Below, piece after piece: positions 36,502 to 45,700 of a DNA stretch of 57,551 nucleotides. The notes under the pieces were generated by a model, which did not search any database, was not told the origin of the DNA, and was given only the letters and a program-made list of their open reading frames with translations. Location: the NCBI GenBank assembly GCA_039184335.1, contig JBCDBD010000023.1:1-57551 (forward strand), written 5' to 3'. Numbering within the stretch: position 1 is the stretch's first letter; the number at the start of each line of letters is the position of its first letter. A program made the position numbers and the translations under genes. This DNA is from JBCDBD01 sp039184335 (GTDB taxonomy: Bacteria > Bacteroidota > Bacteroidia > Flavobacteriales > Flavobacteriaceae).

Positions 36502-37083
36502 TTACAAATTTTTCAGTGCCCGCTTGATTATCTCTTCGACACTTAGGGAGGAATCTTGGCTGACTATGCCATCTACCACCTTCTCTGACTGCCTTCTGGC
36601 AAAACCAAGAACCTCTAAAGCAGATAACGCTTCTTCCTTGGTTGTATTGTTTGATTGTAGGAAAACTTGGTCAAGGTCATCAACTTTTAAAATCTTGTCT
36701 TTCAGGTCTAAAATCACCCTTTGGGCCGTTTTGGCCCCAATACCTTTCACCGCTTGTATTGTGGGCACATCACCATTGGCTATGGCCTCTTTGATCTGTG
36801 ACGGATTTAACGAAGACAGCATGGTTCTGGCGATACTCGAACCTACACCTGAAACCGAGATCAGCAGCCTGAAAATTTCACGTTCTGATTTCTCTACAAA
36901 ACCGAATAAGGTATGGGCGTCTTCCTTAATCTGTAGATGTGTGTAAAGATGGGTTGATTCCCCTTCACCGAGCAGTGAGTACGTGTGTAGTGAAATGTTC
37001 AGAAAATAGCCAACCCCATTACAGTCAATAACTACGTAAGTAGGGTTCTTTTCAATTAATCTTCCATTAAGATGGGTTATCAT
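36502..37083 (-). CDS. ruvA: Holliday junction branch migration protein RuvA
   Basis: A 193-residue DNA-binding subunit of the RuvAB helicase. The OB-fold N-terminal domain (about 1-63) starts MITHLNGRLIEKNPTYVVID. Two helix-hairpin-helix motifs follow (ISVSGVGSSIARTMLSSL and IQAVKGIGAKTAQRVILDL). The C-terminal domain III (about 145-193) that contacts RuvB closes it. It is upstream of sprA with only 5 bases between, and 32 bases after maeB. Length is normal. Confidence 0.97.
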   Translation of the reverse strand: MITHLNGRLIEKNPTYVVIDCNGVGYFLNISLHTYSLLGEGESTHLYTHLQIKEDAHTLFGFVEKSEREIFRLLISVSGVGSSIARTMLSSLNPSQIKEAIANGDVPTIQAVKGIGAKTAQRVILDLKDKILKVDDLDQVFLQSNNTTKEEALSALEVLGFARRQSEKVVDGIVSQDSSLSVEEIIKRALKNL

Positions 37084-37115
37084 AATTTTTAGTCAAGTTA
37101 TCGCAAATACACCTC

Positions 37116-39410
37116 TTATCTTGCCATTTTGGCCTTCTTACGTTTTTCCCTTTCTTGGGCATCTATTACGGCCACGGCAGCCATGTTCACCATTTCTTCG
37201 ACATTGGCACCCAACTGTAGAATATGCACTGATTTTCGAAGCCCGACCATAATGGGACCAATGGAATTGGCTTTGTTCAGACCTTTCAAGAGTTTGTAGG
37301 TGATATTCGCAGACTCCAAATTTGGAAAAATCAAGGTGTTTACTTTTTTTCCAGCGAGTTTGGAAAATGGAAAGTTGCTCTGGCACAATTCTTGGCTCAA
37401 CGCAAAGTCTGTTTGAATTTCACCGTCAACCACCAAATCAGGATTTTTTTCATGCAATATTTTTACCGCCTCACGTACTTTATGTGCGTTGGCATGGTTT
37501 GATGAACCATAGTTGGCATAGGAAAGCAGGGCCACAACAGGATCAAAACCAAAGGTCGATGCTACGTTGGCCGTCATTTGGGCGATTTCTGCCAATTCTT
37601 CGGCATTGGGATCGATATTGATCGATGTATCTGCCAAGAACATAGGCCCACGGTCAGTGATCATGATATTAACAGTAGATGCCTTGCCCACACCTGATGC
37701 CCTACCAATGACCTCAAAAACTGGTTTCAACACTTTGGGGTAAGCCCTTGAATAACCAGATATCATACCGTCGGCATCACCTTCGAGCAACATCATTGCA
37801 CCAAAATAGTTACGTTTTCCCATGTTGATCCGGGCACTATATTGGGTCTCTCCTTTTCGCTTTCTAGCCTCCCAAAGCTTCATCGCATATGTGGTCCTAA
37901 TCCCACTTGAAGCTTCGGACCTTGGATCAATGATGGGAACATCGGCATCGAACTCCAATTCTGTCTTCAGTTTTCTGATGGTGTCTTTATTGCCAAGCAA
38001 TATGGGCCTTGCTATACCTTCTTCATGAACTATTTGGGCCGCTTTCAACACATCAAGCAATTCAGCTTCTGCAAACACAATTCGTTTGGGATTCACCTTT
38101 GCCCTATTGTGTAGCATTCGCACTACTTTATTGTCATTGCCCGATCGTAAGTAAAGTGCTTCTTCGTACTTCTCCCAATTCGTTATGGGTGCTTTGGCCA
38201 CACCACTGGCCATGGCAGCCTGGGCAACTGCAGGAGGGATTTTGGTAATCAGCCTAGGGTCAAAAGGCTTTGGGATAATGTATTCTTTACTAAAGGTCAA
38301 TCTTGTGGTATCATAGGTAATGTTCACTTGTTCTGGTACAGGCTCTTTGGTCAAATCGGCCAAAGCCTGAACTGCCGCCATTTTCATTTCCTCATTGATT
38401 TTTGAGGATCTTACATCCAAGGCGCCCCTAAAGATGAAGGGAAAACCCAATACGTTGTTTACCTGATTGGGATGATCCGACCTACCGGTAGCCATAATGA
38501 TATCATCCCTTGTTTGGCAAGCAAGGTCATACCCTATTTCAGGATCTGGGTTTGCCATGGCAAAGACTATGGGGTTCTTGTTCATCGAAAGCAACATCGC
38601 CGGGGTAACGATATCTGCCTTTGACAAGCCTATGAACACATCGGCATTATTCATGGCCTCTTCCAGTGTATTTATTTTTCGGGCTGTAGCAAACTCAGAT
38701 TTCTGTGCTGTTAAATTAGTTCGATCCTTTCGAATGACGCCCTTACTGTCAAGCATGACAATATTTTCGTCTTTTGCCCCAAACGATTTGTACAATCGTG
38801 TGCAGGATACTGCTGCGGCACCAGCTCCACTGACCACGATCTTGACATTGCCCATATCTTTTTTTGCCAGCTCCAAAGCATTCAACAAAGCTGCTGCTGA
38901 AATGATTGCGGTGCCATGTTGGTCATCATGCATCACCGGAATATCGAGCTCCGCTTTCAACCTTCTCTCAATTTCAAAGGCTTCAGGAGCTTTGATATCT
39001 TCTAGATTTATACCTCCAAAAGTGGGCGCAATAGCTTTAACAGTTTCTACAAACTTATCTACATCCGAGGCATCCAGTTCAATGTCAATTCCATCAATAT
39101 CGGCAAAGATCTTAAACAAAAGGCACTTACCTTCCATTACGGGCTTCGAAGCCTCTGGCCCTATATTCCCAAGACCCAACACCGCAGTTCCATTGGAAAT
39201 CACCGCCACCACATTGCCCTTGGCGGTATACCGATAGGCCTCATCCTTATTTTTTTCGATCTCAAGGCAAGGTTCTGCTACCCCAGGGGAATACGCAAGT
39301 GCCAGATCACGCTGTGTTGCATAAGGTTTAGTCGGAACTATCTTGATTTTACCAGGACTTGGTTTCGCATGGTATACCAGTGCTTCCTTCCGTTGTTTAT
39401 CGTTGCTCAT
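37116..39410 (-). CDS. maeB: NADP-dependent malic enzyme with phosphotransacetylase-like domain
   Basis: A 764-residue MaeB-type enzyme that decarboxylates malate to pyruvate with NADP reduction. The malic N-domain (about 15-150) has SPGVAEPCLEIE; the metal and catalytic motif is HDDQHGTA (about 160); the Rossmann motif is VSGAGAAAVSC (about 192). The C-terminal PTA_PTB domain (about 430-760) is usually regulatory, not catalytic, in MaeB. All parts are complete. It is the first gene of the maeB-ruvA-sprA unit. No full TAnnTTTG match was found directly upstream. Confidence 0.96.
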   Translation of the reverse strand: MSNDKQRKEALVYHAKPSPGKIKIVPTKPYATQRDLALAYSPGVAEPCLEIEKNKDEAYRYTAKGNVVAVISNGTAVLGLGNIGPEASKPVMEGKCLLFKIFADIDGIDIELDASDVDKFVETVKAIAPTFGGINLEDIKAPEAFEIERRLKAELDIPVMHDDQHGTAIISAAALLNALELAKKDMGNVKIVVSGAGAAAVSCTRLYKSFGAKDENIVMLDSKGVIRKDRTNLTAQKSEFATARKINTLEEAMNNADVFIGLSKADIVTPAMLLSMNKNPIVFAMANPDPEIGYDLACQTRDDIIMATGRSDHPNQVNNVLGFPFIFRGALDVRSSKINEEMKMAAVQALADLTKEPVPEQVNITYDTTRLTFSKEYIIPKPFDPRLITKIPPAVAQAAMASGVAKAPITNWEKYEEALYLRSGNDNKVVRMLHNRAKVNPKRIVFAEAELLDVLKAAQIVHEEGIARPILLGNKDTIRKLKTELEFDADVPIIDPRSEASSGIRTTYAMKLWEARKRKGETQYSARINMGKRNYFGAMMLLEGDADGMISGYSRAYPKVLKPVFEVIGRASGVGKASTVNIMITDRGPMFLADTSINIDPNAEELAEIAQMTANVASTFGFDPVVALLSYANYGSSNHANAHKVREAVKILHEKNPDLVVDGEIQTDFALSQELCQSNFPFSKLAGKKVNTLIFPNLESANITYKLLKGLNKANSIGPIMVGLRKSVHILQLGANVEEMVNMAAVAVIDAQEREKRKKAKMAR

Positions 39411-39490
39411 ACCTAAGGGATTTTACAATGTAAAGTTAGGTGTATTCTTGAGATATTGCTTTTTTACGGCAATTTTCAATTGCCATAAAA

Positions 39491-39521
39491 AAAGGGCGGT
39501 AACCAGTGGCCACCGCCCTTT
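39491..39521 (-). terminator. Terminator after the sodium symporter
   Basis: A 10-bp perfect GC-rich stem (39491-39500 with 39512-39521) and an 11-base loop, followed on the minus strand by a T run (complement of the A run 39487-39493). It lies 15 bases beyond the symporter stop. Confidence 0.9.
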
Positions 39522-39536
39522 GTAACTCAAATAAAA

Positions 39537-41255
39537 TTACCAAAAATATCCAACAACCAGGGTTGTCACGAACAAAAGTACCAATGCAAGATACCTGTAG
39601 TTTTTATACCAAGGAAGGGCTTTAAGCTCTTCTGTTTCTTCAGCAAACATTTCTTTTTTATAAGTATATTCAGCTACTTTGGCAGCGTCAGGGCGACCAG
39701 TGGCCAGACTTACGAAAACATGGACAACCACACTTATGACAAACAACAAATTCGCTTTTGCCAGAAAATGAAAATCATTGACATAAGGTGAAATATCATA
39801 TGATGCAGAGAGTATCATGAAAATCGCGAACACCCCCCCTACCAACAGACTTACAAAAGCTCCGGTGGCATTGGCTCTTTTCCAGAACAATCCCAAAATA
39901 AAGGCTGATACTACGGGTGGGCATGTAAAAGCGATGACCAACTGCAAATAACCCCAAAGTGAATCACTGACCTTTTCAATAAAGGGTACCCAAAGTGAAG
40001 CCAGTACCACTAAGATCAATGTAGCGATCTGACCTGCTCTAACCAACTGTTTGCTGGTCATCTCAGGTCGTAGTTGTTTTACAAAATCCATGGTGATCAA
40101 AGTTGATGCAGAGTTAAAGGTTGCCGATACTGAAGACATCATTGCGGCCAACAGACCTGCAACGACCAGACCCAATATGCCTGTTGGCAACAGTTGAAAC
40201 AACAATACCGGATATGTTAAGTTTGGGCAATCAACCAAGTTCTCACATATACCGCCATTGGCCAATGGATAATTTAGGTTGGAAATATCGAGTGCACTGA
40301 ACAAAAGCAACGCCAATACCCCTGGAATCACCATAATGAAAATTACCGGAAGCTTCAATAGGCCTGCAAACAAAGCTCCCCATCTGCCATGGTTCAAATC
40401 TTTGGCACCCAAAACACGCTGCACCATAAATTGATTATTGGCCCAAAAATAAAACCCCAATAGTGGAACACCCGTCAGTAAACCCCACCAAGGCATAAAC
40501 TCATCATTATCTGGCCTGACCAAACTAAAGACCTCTCCTGAATTGGAAGGAATATATTTGCCTTCTGCAGCCCGATCCCCAAAGTTCACGTCGCCTGATG
40601 CCAATGCAACATCCAATTTTGACATCATTCCGCTCCATCCACCACCCAACTCATCAAAAGCAAAATACGTCAATAAACAAGAGCCAATGATCAACAATAC
40701 GGCCTGAATGACTTCAGTCTGAATCACAGAGTTCAATCCGCCGGGAATGGTGTAGGCCGCCGCCGCTATCGCAAGACCGATAATAATATAGGTAGAATCC
40801 ACACTTGGAAAAAGTAACTTGAGTACAATGCTGCCCACGTAAAGGCCAGCGGCAGTATCCACAAGTACATTGCCCACTATGGTAATCAATGAAAAGTAAT
40901 ACCGTGATCGTTTGTCATAGCGCCGCTGCATAAACTCAGGCATGGTATACACCCCTGACTTCAAGTAAAAGGGCAAGAAAAAGATGGAGAAAAAGATAAG
41001 GATCACCACTGCATACCATTCATAGTTGTATACATTGACATTGGTCTGAAAACCATCAGACGCCAACCCTACCAGTGTGGAACTCGAAATATTGGCCGAA
41101 AAAAGTGCAATGCCCACAATGGGCCAGGTCATGGTTCTACCCCCTAAAAAATAATCTTCTGAACTGCTTCTTTTAGATTTTGAAATTCCATAGATAATGA
41201 TTCCAACGAGGTATACGAGAATGACTACAATGTCAAGGGTCTGCAATCCACCCAT
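39537..41255 (-). CDS. Sodium:solute symporter (SSF family, SGLT-like)
   Basis: A 572-residue inner-membrane protein with about 14 helices. SSF features are SSEDYFLGGRTMTWPIVGIALFSANISS near the start (conserved in the family, quoted in two parts here: SSEDYFLGGRTM and WPIVGIALFSANISS), GGLNSVIQTEVIQAVLLIIG, and SSVSATFNSASTLITMD. The SGLT-like branch takes up sugars or related solutes with Na+, but the substrate cannot be told here. It follows queG by 184 bases, which contain a hairpin at 41289-41310. Confidence 0.92.
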   Translation of the reverse strand: MGGLQTLDIVVILVYLVGIIIYGISKSKRSSSEDYFLGGRTMTWPIVGIALFSANISSSTLVGLASDGFQTNVNVYNYEWYAVVILIFFSIFFLPFYLKSGVYTMPEFMQRRYDKRSRYYFSLITIVGNVLVDTAAGLYVGSIVLKLLFPSVDSTYIIIGLAIAAAAYTIPGGLNSVIQTEVIQAVLLIIGSCLLTYFAFDELGGGWSGMMSKLDVALASGDVNFGDRAAEGKYIPSNSGEVFSLVRPDNDEFMPWWGLLTGVPLLGFYFWANNQFMVQRVLGAKDLNHGRWGALFAGLLKLPVIFIMVIPGVLALLLFSALDISNLNYPLANGGICENLVDCPNLTYPVLLFQLLPTGILGLVVAGLLAAMMSSVSATFNSASTLITMDFVKQLRPEMTSKQLVRAGQIATLILVVLASLWVPFIEKVSDSLWGYLQLVIAFTCPPVVSAFILGLFWKRANATGAFVSLLVGGVFAIFMILSASYDISPYVNDFHFLAKANLLFVISVVVHVFVSLATGRPDAAKVAEYTYKKEMFAEETEELKALPWYKNYRYLALVLLFVTTLVVGYFW

Positions 41256-41288
41256 AATTTTCTTGATTTAGTTAGTTTAATTGGTCAG

Positions 41289-41310
41289 CCATCCTTTTTT
41301 GACAGGATGG
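41289..41310 (-). promoter_or_regulatory. Hairpin in the leader of the symporter gene
   Basis: A 7-bp stem (41289-41295 with 41304-41310) and an 8-base loop lie 34 bases upstream of the symporter ATG. There is no T run after it on the minus strand, so it does not look like a standard terminator. A leader structure is possible. Confidence 0.35.
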
Positions 41311-41439
41311 TAAAATAGCATGGTCAGAATTGCAATATTTGTAATTCTGGTTGATTTCGAATATAAGATATTTAGCTTTTCCTTAAAAATATCTTAACAT
41401 CTAAAACCTCAAAAGCAGTTTCGAAATCGTTTGCGTAAA

Positions 41440-42366
41440 TCACCGGAACCGCAAAAACTTGATATTTCGGGTCAACCCTGAAAACTTTGTCCGCTTGACA
41501 GCAGATTTTTTGAAAACTTTTTGAAATACCTCTTCTGTAATTTCATCCCAATCTTTTTTTGTCATCGATAGCAATTCTGGGTGGGGATGAAACAATGGTT
41601 CGGAATGGGGTTTTGAAAACCGGTTCCAAGGGCATACGTCTTGACACACATCACAGCCAAACATCCAATCATCAAACTTATCTTTATATCCGGTGGGAAT
41701 CTCATTTTTTAGCTCAATGGTAAAATAAGAAATACACTTACTGCCATCGACCACATAGGGTTCGACGATGGCCTGCGTGGGGCAGGCATCGATACATGCT
41801 GTACAAGTGCCACAATGGTCGGTGACCGGCGTATCGTATTCGAGTTCTATATCCACTATGAGTTCAGCGATAAAGTAAAAGGAGCCCACCTGCTGCGTCA
41901 ACAGGTTGCTGTGCTTGCCAATCCATCCTAAGCCACTTTTCGCAGCCCAGGCTTTGTCCAACACCGGTGCTGAGTCTACAAATGCCCGCCCGTGAACTTC
42001 ACCAATCTCTTCTTCAATAGTATGAAGCAGGTTTTTGAGCTTGTCTTTTATCACAAAGTGATAATCGGTCCCATATGCATACTTTGAAAGCTTGTATGAT
42101 TCCTCGTCTTGATTTTGGGATGGATAATAGTTCAATAATAATGAGATAACCGATTTTGAGCCTTCAACCAGTTTTGTAGGATCCAATCGCTTATCAAAAT
42201 GGTTCTCCATATATCGCATTTCTCCATGCATCTCCTTTTTTAGCCATTTTTCCAATCGTGGGGCCTCTTCTTCCAAAAAAACGGCCTTTGAAATCCCACA
42301 GGACAAAAAACCGAGGCGACTGGCTTCGGCCTTTATGATATCGGTACGCTGTTGCTTTATCTCCAT
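41440..42366 (-). CDS. queG: Epoxyqueuosine reductase
   Basis: A 308-residue enzyme from the ATG at 42366 that reduces epoxyqueuosine to queuosine in tRNA, using cobalamin and two [4Fe-4S] clusters. The cluster motifs are CGTCTACIDACP and CDVCQDVCPWN. Other QueG features are DSAPVLDKAWAAKSGLGWIGKH and KCISYFTIELK. The frame extends to 42408, but the extra 14 residues (MNGTFSKKRGVSRS) do not match the family start, so 42366 is chosen. It sits divergent to the giant adhesin, 361 bases away. Confidence 0.95.
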   Translation of the reverse strand: MEIKQQRTDIIKAEASRLGFLSCGISKAVFLEEEAPRLEKWLKKEMHGEMRYMENHFDKRLDPTKLVEGSKSVISLLLNYYPSQNQDEESYKLSKYAYGTDYHFVIKDKLKNLLHTIEEEIGEVHGRAFVDSAPVLDKAWAAKSGLGWIGKHSNLLTQQVGSFYFIAELIVDIELEYDTPVTDHCGTCTACIDACPTQAIVEPYVVDGSKCISYFTIELKNEIPTGYKDKFDDWMFGCDVCQDVCPWNRFSKPHSEPLFHPHPELLSMTKKDWDEITEEVFQKVFKKSAVKRTKFSGLTRNIKFLRFR

Positions 42367-42727
42367 TGACCTTGACACCCCTCTCTTTTTAGAGAAAGTT
42401 CCATTCATTGGAGGCTAAATTACAAATCTTCCCAACAATAGATAAGTAGGATCACACAGGGGGTTTTTCAACCAAAAGTCATAAATAGTGCTTCTAAAAT
42501 TCATCTACGATGTCTAAGCCCTGTATCGTATCAATACATTGAACCTTTTTAATATGATTTTGTCATACAATTCTTTCTAAAATGTGAGGGGGCACTTTTG
42601 ATCAATAAACGAAACAACAACTTCCACAGGTTTTGCACTTCCATACCATATTGTTCACAACAATTATCTGGAAATCACTGATAAAGCTGCTTTTTTTGTT
42701 AAAACAAACATAGCTACCCAATCTAGA
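42367..42727. other. Intergenic region between queG and the giant adhesin
   Basis: The 361-base divergent region must carry promoters for both sides, but no full TAnnTTTG was found on either strand. The nearest on the plus strand is TGATTTTG (one mismatch) in the tract near 42557. Nothing gene-like is seen. Confidence 0.5.
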
Positions 42728-45700
42728 ATGGCCTATAATTTTAACCTTACTGGCAAAGCTTTGCTCCAAAAGCTTTTTCTTTTTTTATTGCTATTTGCCC
42801 TTAATAGTATACATGGGCAATTGAGTGACCTCCATTATTTACCCCCTCTAAAACAAGGACAAAACAATGCGGGTATCAGGGATCAGGCCATCTATCTCTC
42901 TACCCCTGAACCTACAACCTTTACCGTTAATGCTTATCAAGGTACCAACCCAACCCCTGTAGCTACTTTTAACATCTCCAATGTTAGCCCTGCGGTTTGG
43001 ACTTTAAGTGATGGAGACAACAATATCATTCTGGTCAACAATGCAAATACGGGTGTTGTTCTTACTAATAGTGGTCTACGCTTTGAATCTCCCAGCGGAA
43101 ATCGATTCTACGCCAACTACCGGGGTAACTCAAATTCACAGGCTGCCTCATTGACGGCAAAAGGTAGACAAGCCATGGGTACACGATTTAAATGGGGCGG
43201 TGTTCCCAATTTAGGTTCACACCCCTCAAAATCGAACACTTTAGGAATCATGGCCACTGAAGACAATACAACCGTACAGCTTTTCGGTTATGACCCTGGT
43301 TGTCAGTTTAGGGTAGGAAATGATATTGCAGGAATTACTGATGACACCTATACCGTAACCCTGAATGCCAATGAATCTTTTGTATTTGAGACCTACATCG
43401 GAAACAATCCTACCCAAGCACATGAAGATGGATGGATCGGGGCTTCCATTCACTCAGATAAGGATATTGTCATCAGCAATGGTTCAATCAACTTTGGGCG
43501 GCAAGCCAATGCTAATAATCGGGATGCCGGTATAGACCAACCTGTACCAGAAAACAGGTTGGGTAAAGAATATGTCTTTGTACGTGGTAATGGTAATACC
43601 AATGGGTCAACGGAGTTTCCGTTGATCATTGCAACTGCTGACAACACACAGATTTTTGTCAATGGTTTAACTACTCCTTTAGCCACTATAAATAATGGAG
43701 AATATTTTGAAGTGCCCAGCAGCTATTACTCCTCAGGCACTGTAGGTGCAAATATGTTGGTGCAGACCACCAAAGATGTGTACGCTTATCAATGTATGGC
43801 AGGGGCAAGTCAGGTATTTACACAGGGGCTTAATTTTGTAGCTCCCGTAAATTGTTTGTTACCAGATGTTATGGATAATATCCCTGACATTAGAAATATG
43901 GCAGGCACCAATGTTACAGGCGGTATGACCATTATTGCCGCAGTTAACACTCCAGATGCCAATATTCAGGTCGTAGACGGCAATGGACCGGTAACCTTAC
44001 CAGCTTCAAACCCCGTCGCTGGATCAACAGATTGGAAAACGTTTTTTATTCCAAACCTTAATGGGAATGTGAGCGTACAATCGACTGGACCAATGGCTGT
44101 CGGTTTTTTTGGGTATAACGGGGCAAGAGGTGTCGCCGGTTATTTTTCAGGGTTTGATACGGTACCCGAAGTAACTTTGGAAATTGTTGGAGGCACCGGA
44201 TGTTTTGTTGGGTCAACCATATTGGAGGCTACGGGAAACTTTGATGCCTATCAATGGTTCGGCGATGGAGCATTGATTCCGGGTGAAAATGGCCCAAGCT
44301 ATGCCCCATCCATTGCAGGTGATTATTTTGTACGAGGCACCAAAGGTCCTTGTACCTACGATTCGCAACCCGTAGCTGCCTACTATTGTGATCCAGATGT
44401 CGTGGTGAACAAAACTGTTGACAATCCTGAAATTACTGAGGGTGAAACAGCAACTTTTACGATCAGGGTACAAAATCTCGGGGCCGGGCCACTTACCAAT
44501 CTTCAAATTACAGACAATATCCCAACTGGACTCACATTGCTCTCCGCTTTTACCATTTCTGGTACTTGGAGTGGCAATACTTGGAACATTGGTACTTTGA
44601 ACGGTGGTGAAACCGCATTCTTAGAACTTGAGGTACAAGCAGACCCAATTGATACCTTGCCCTTGTTACATTTGGCGAATACTGCTATAAACACACAAGA
44701 CCAGACAGATGTCAATTTCACACAGGACAATCCCACGGCATTGATTACAGTGCATAACGATTTTGACAATGATGGGGTGATTGACATTGTCGATTTGGAT
44801 GATGACAATGATGGCATTTACGATACGGAAGAATGCACTCCGATAGAGAATAACTTAGCAACTGGTGCTTCAGTGACCATGAGCTCTACAATTATGGGGG
44901 GTGATGGCACCAATGCTGTTGATGGTGACACCAACGGCAACTTTGGCAATGGCTCCGTAGCGGAAACCGATACCACGACCCCAAATGAATGGATCACGGT
45001 CGATTTGGGCAGTAGTCAATACTTAGATGAAATTGTAGTTTGGAATCGCACTGACTGTTGTAGTGATCGATTGTCAAACGCTTATGTCATTGTATCGAAC
45101 AATCCTTTCCCCGCCAATACGAATCTACAAGATGCATTGGCCAATGCCACCTATGCCTTTCAATTCGGAAATACCACAGGCCTCACGGAAAACAGGGTTT
45201 TTATCGGTACATCGGCCAGATACATACGGATTCAGAAATCAGGTACCAATACTAATGGTGATGCCCTAAGCATAGCAGAGATACAGGCCATTCAAAAATC
45301 GATTTGTGATCCAGACAATGATGGTTTACCCAATTCACTGGATTTGGATAGCGATGAAGACGGTTGTAGTGATGCCAATGAGTATTATAAAGACGATAAT
45401 GCTGACGGTGGTGACGGTGGTGAATACGGCACAGGGATACCTGTTGTTGATCTATTGGACGGTACGGTAAACGGAGCTTCCTATACGGCTGTATTCGCAC
45501 CTGAAATTCTTTTGGGAAATACTTCAGAAGACCTTGGAGGTGCCGATATCAACGGTCAAGGGGTCAATCTTGGACAGACCTTTCAATATGTACTTCGTTT
45601 TCAGAATACAGGTGATGACAATGCGGTAAACTATACTATCCGCGACATATTGCCAAATAATGTGACCCTTGATAATGTTGATGTATCGAATGCTCCTGGC

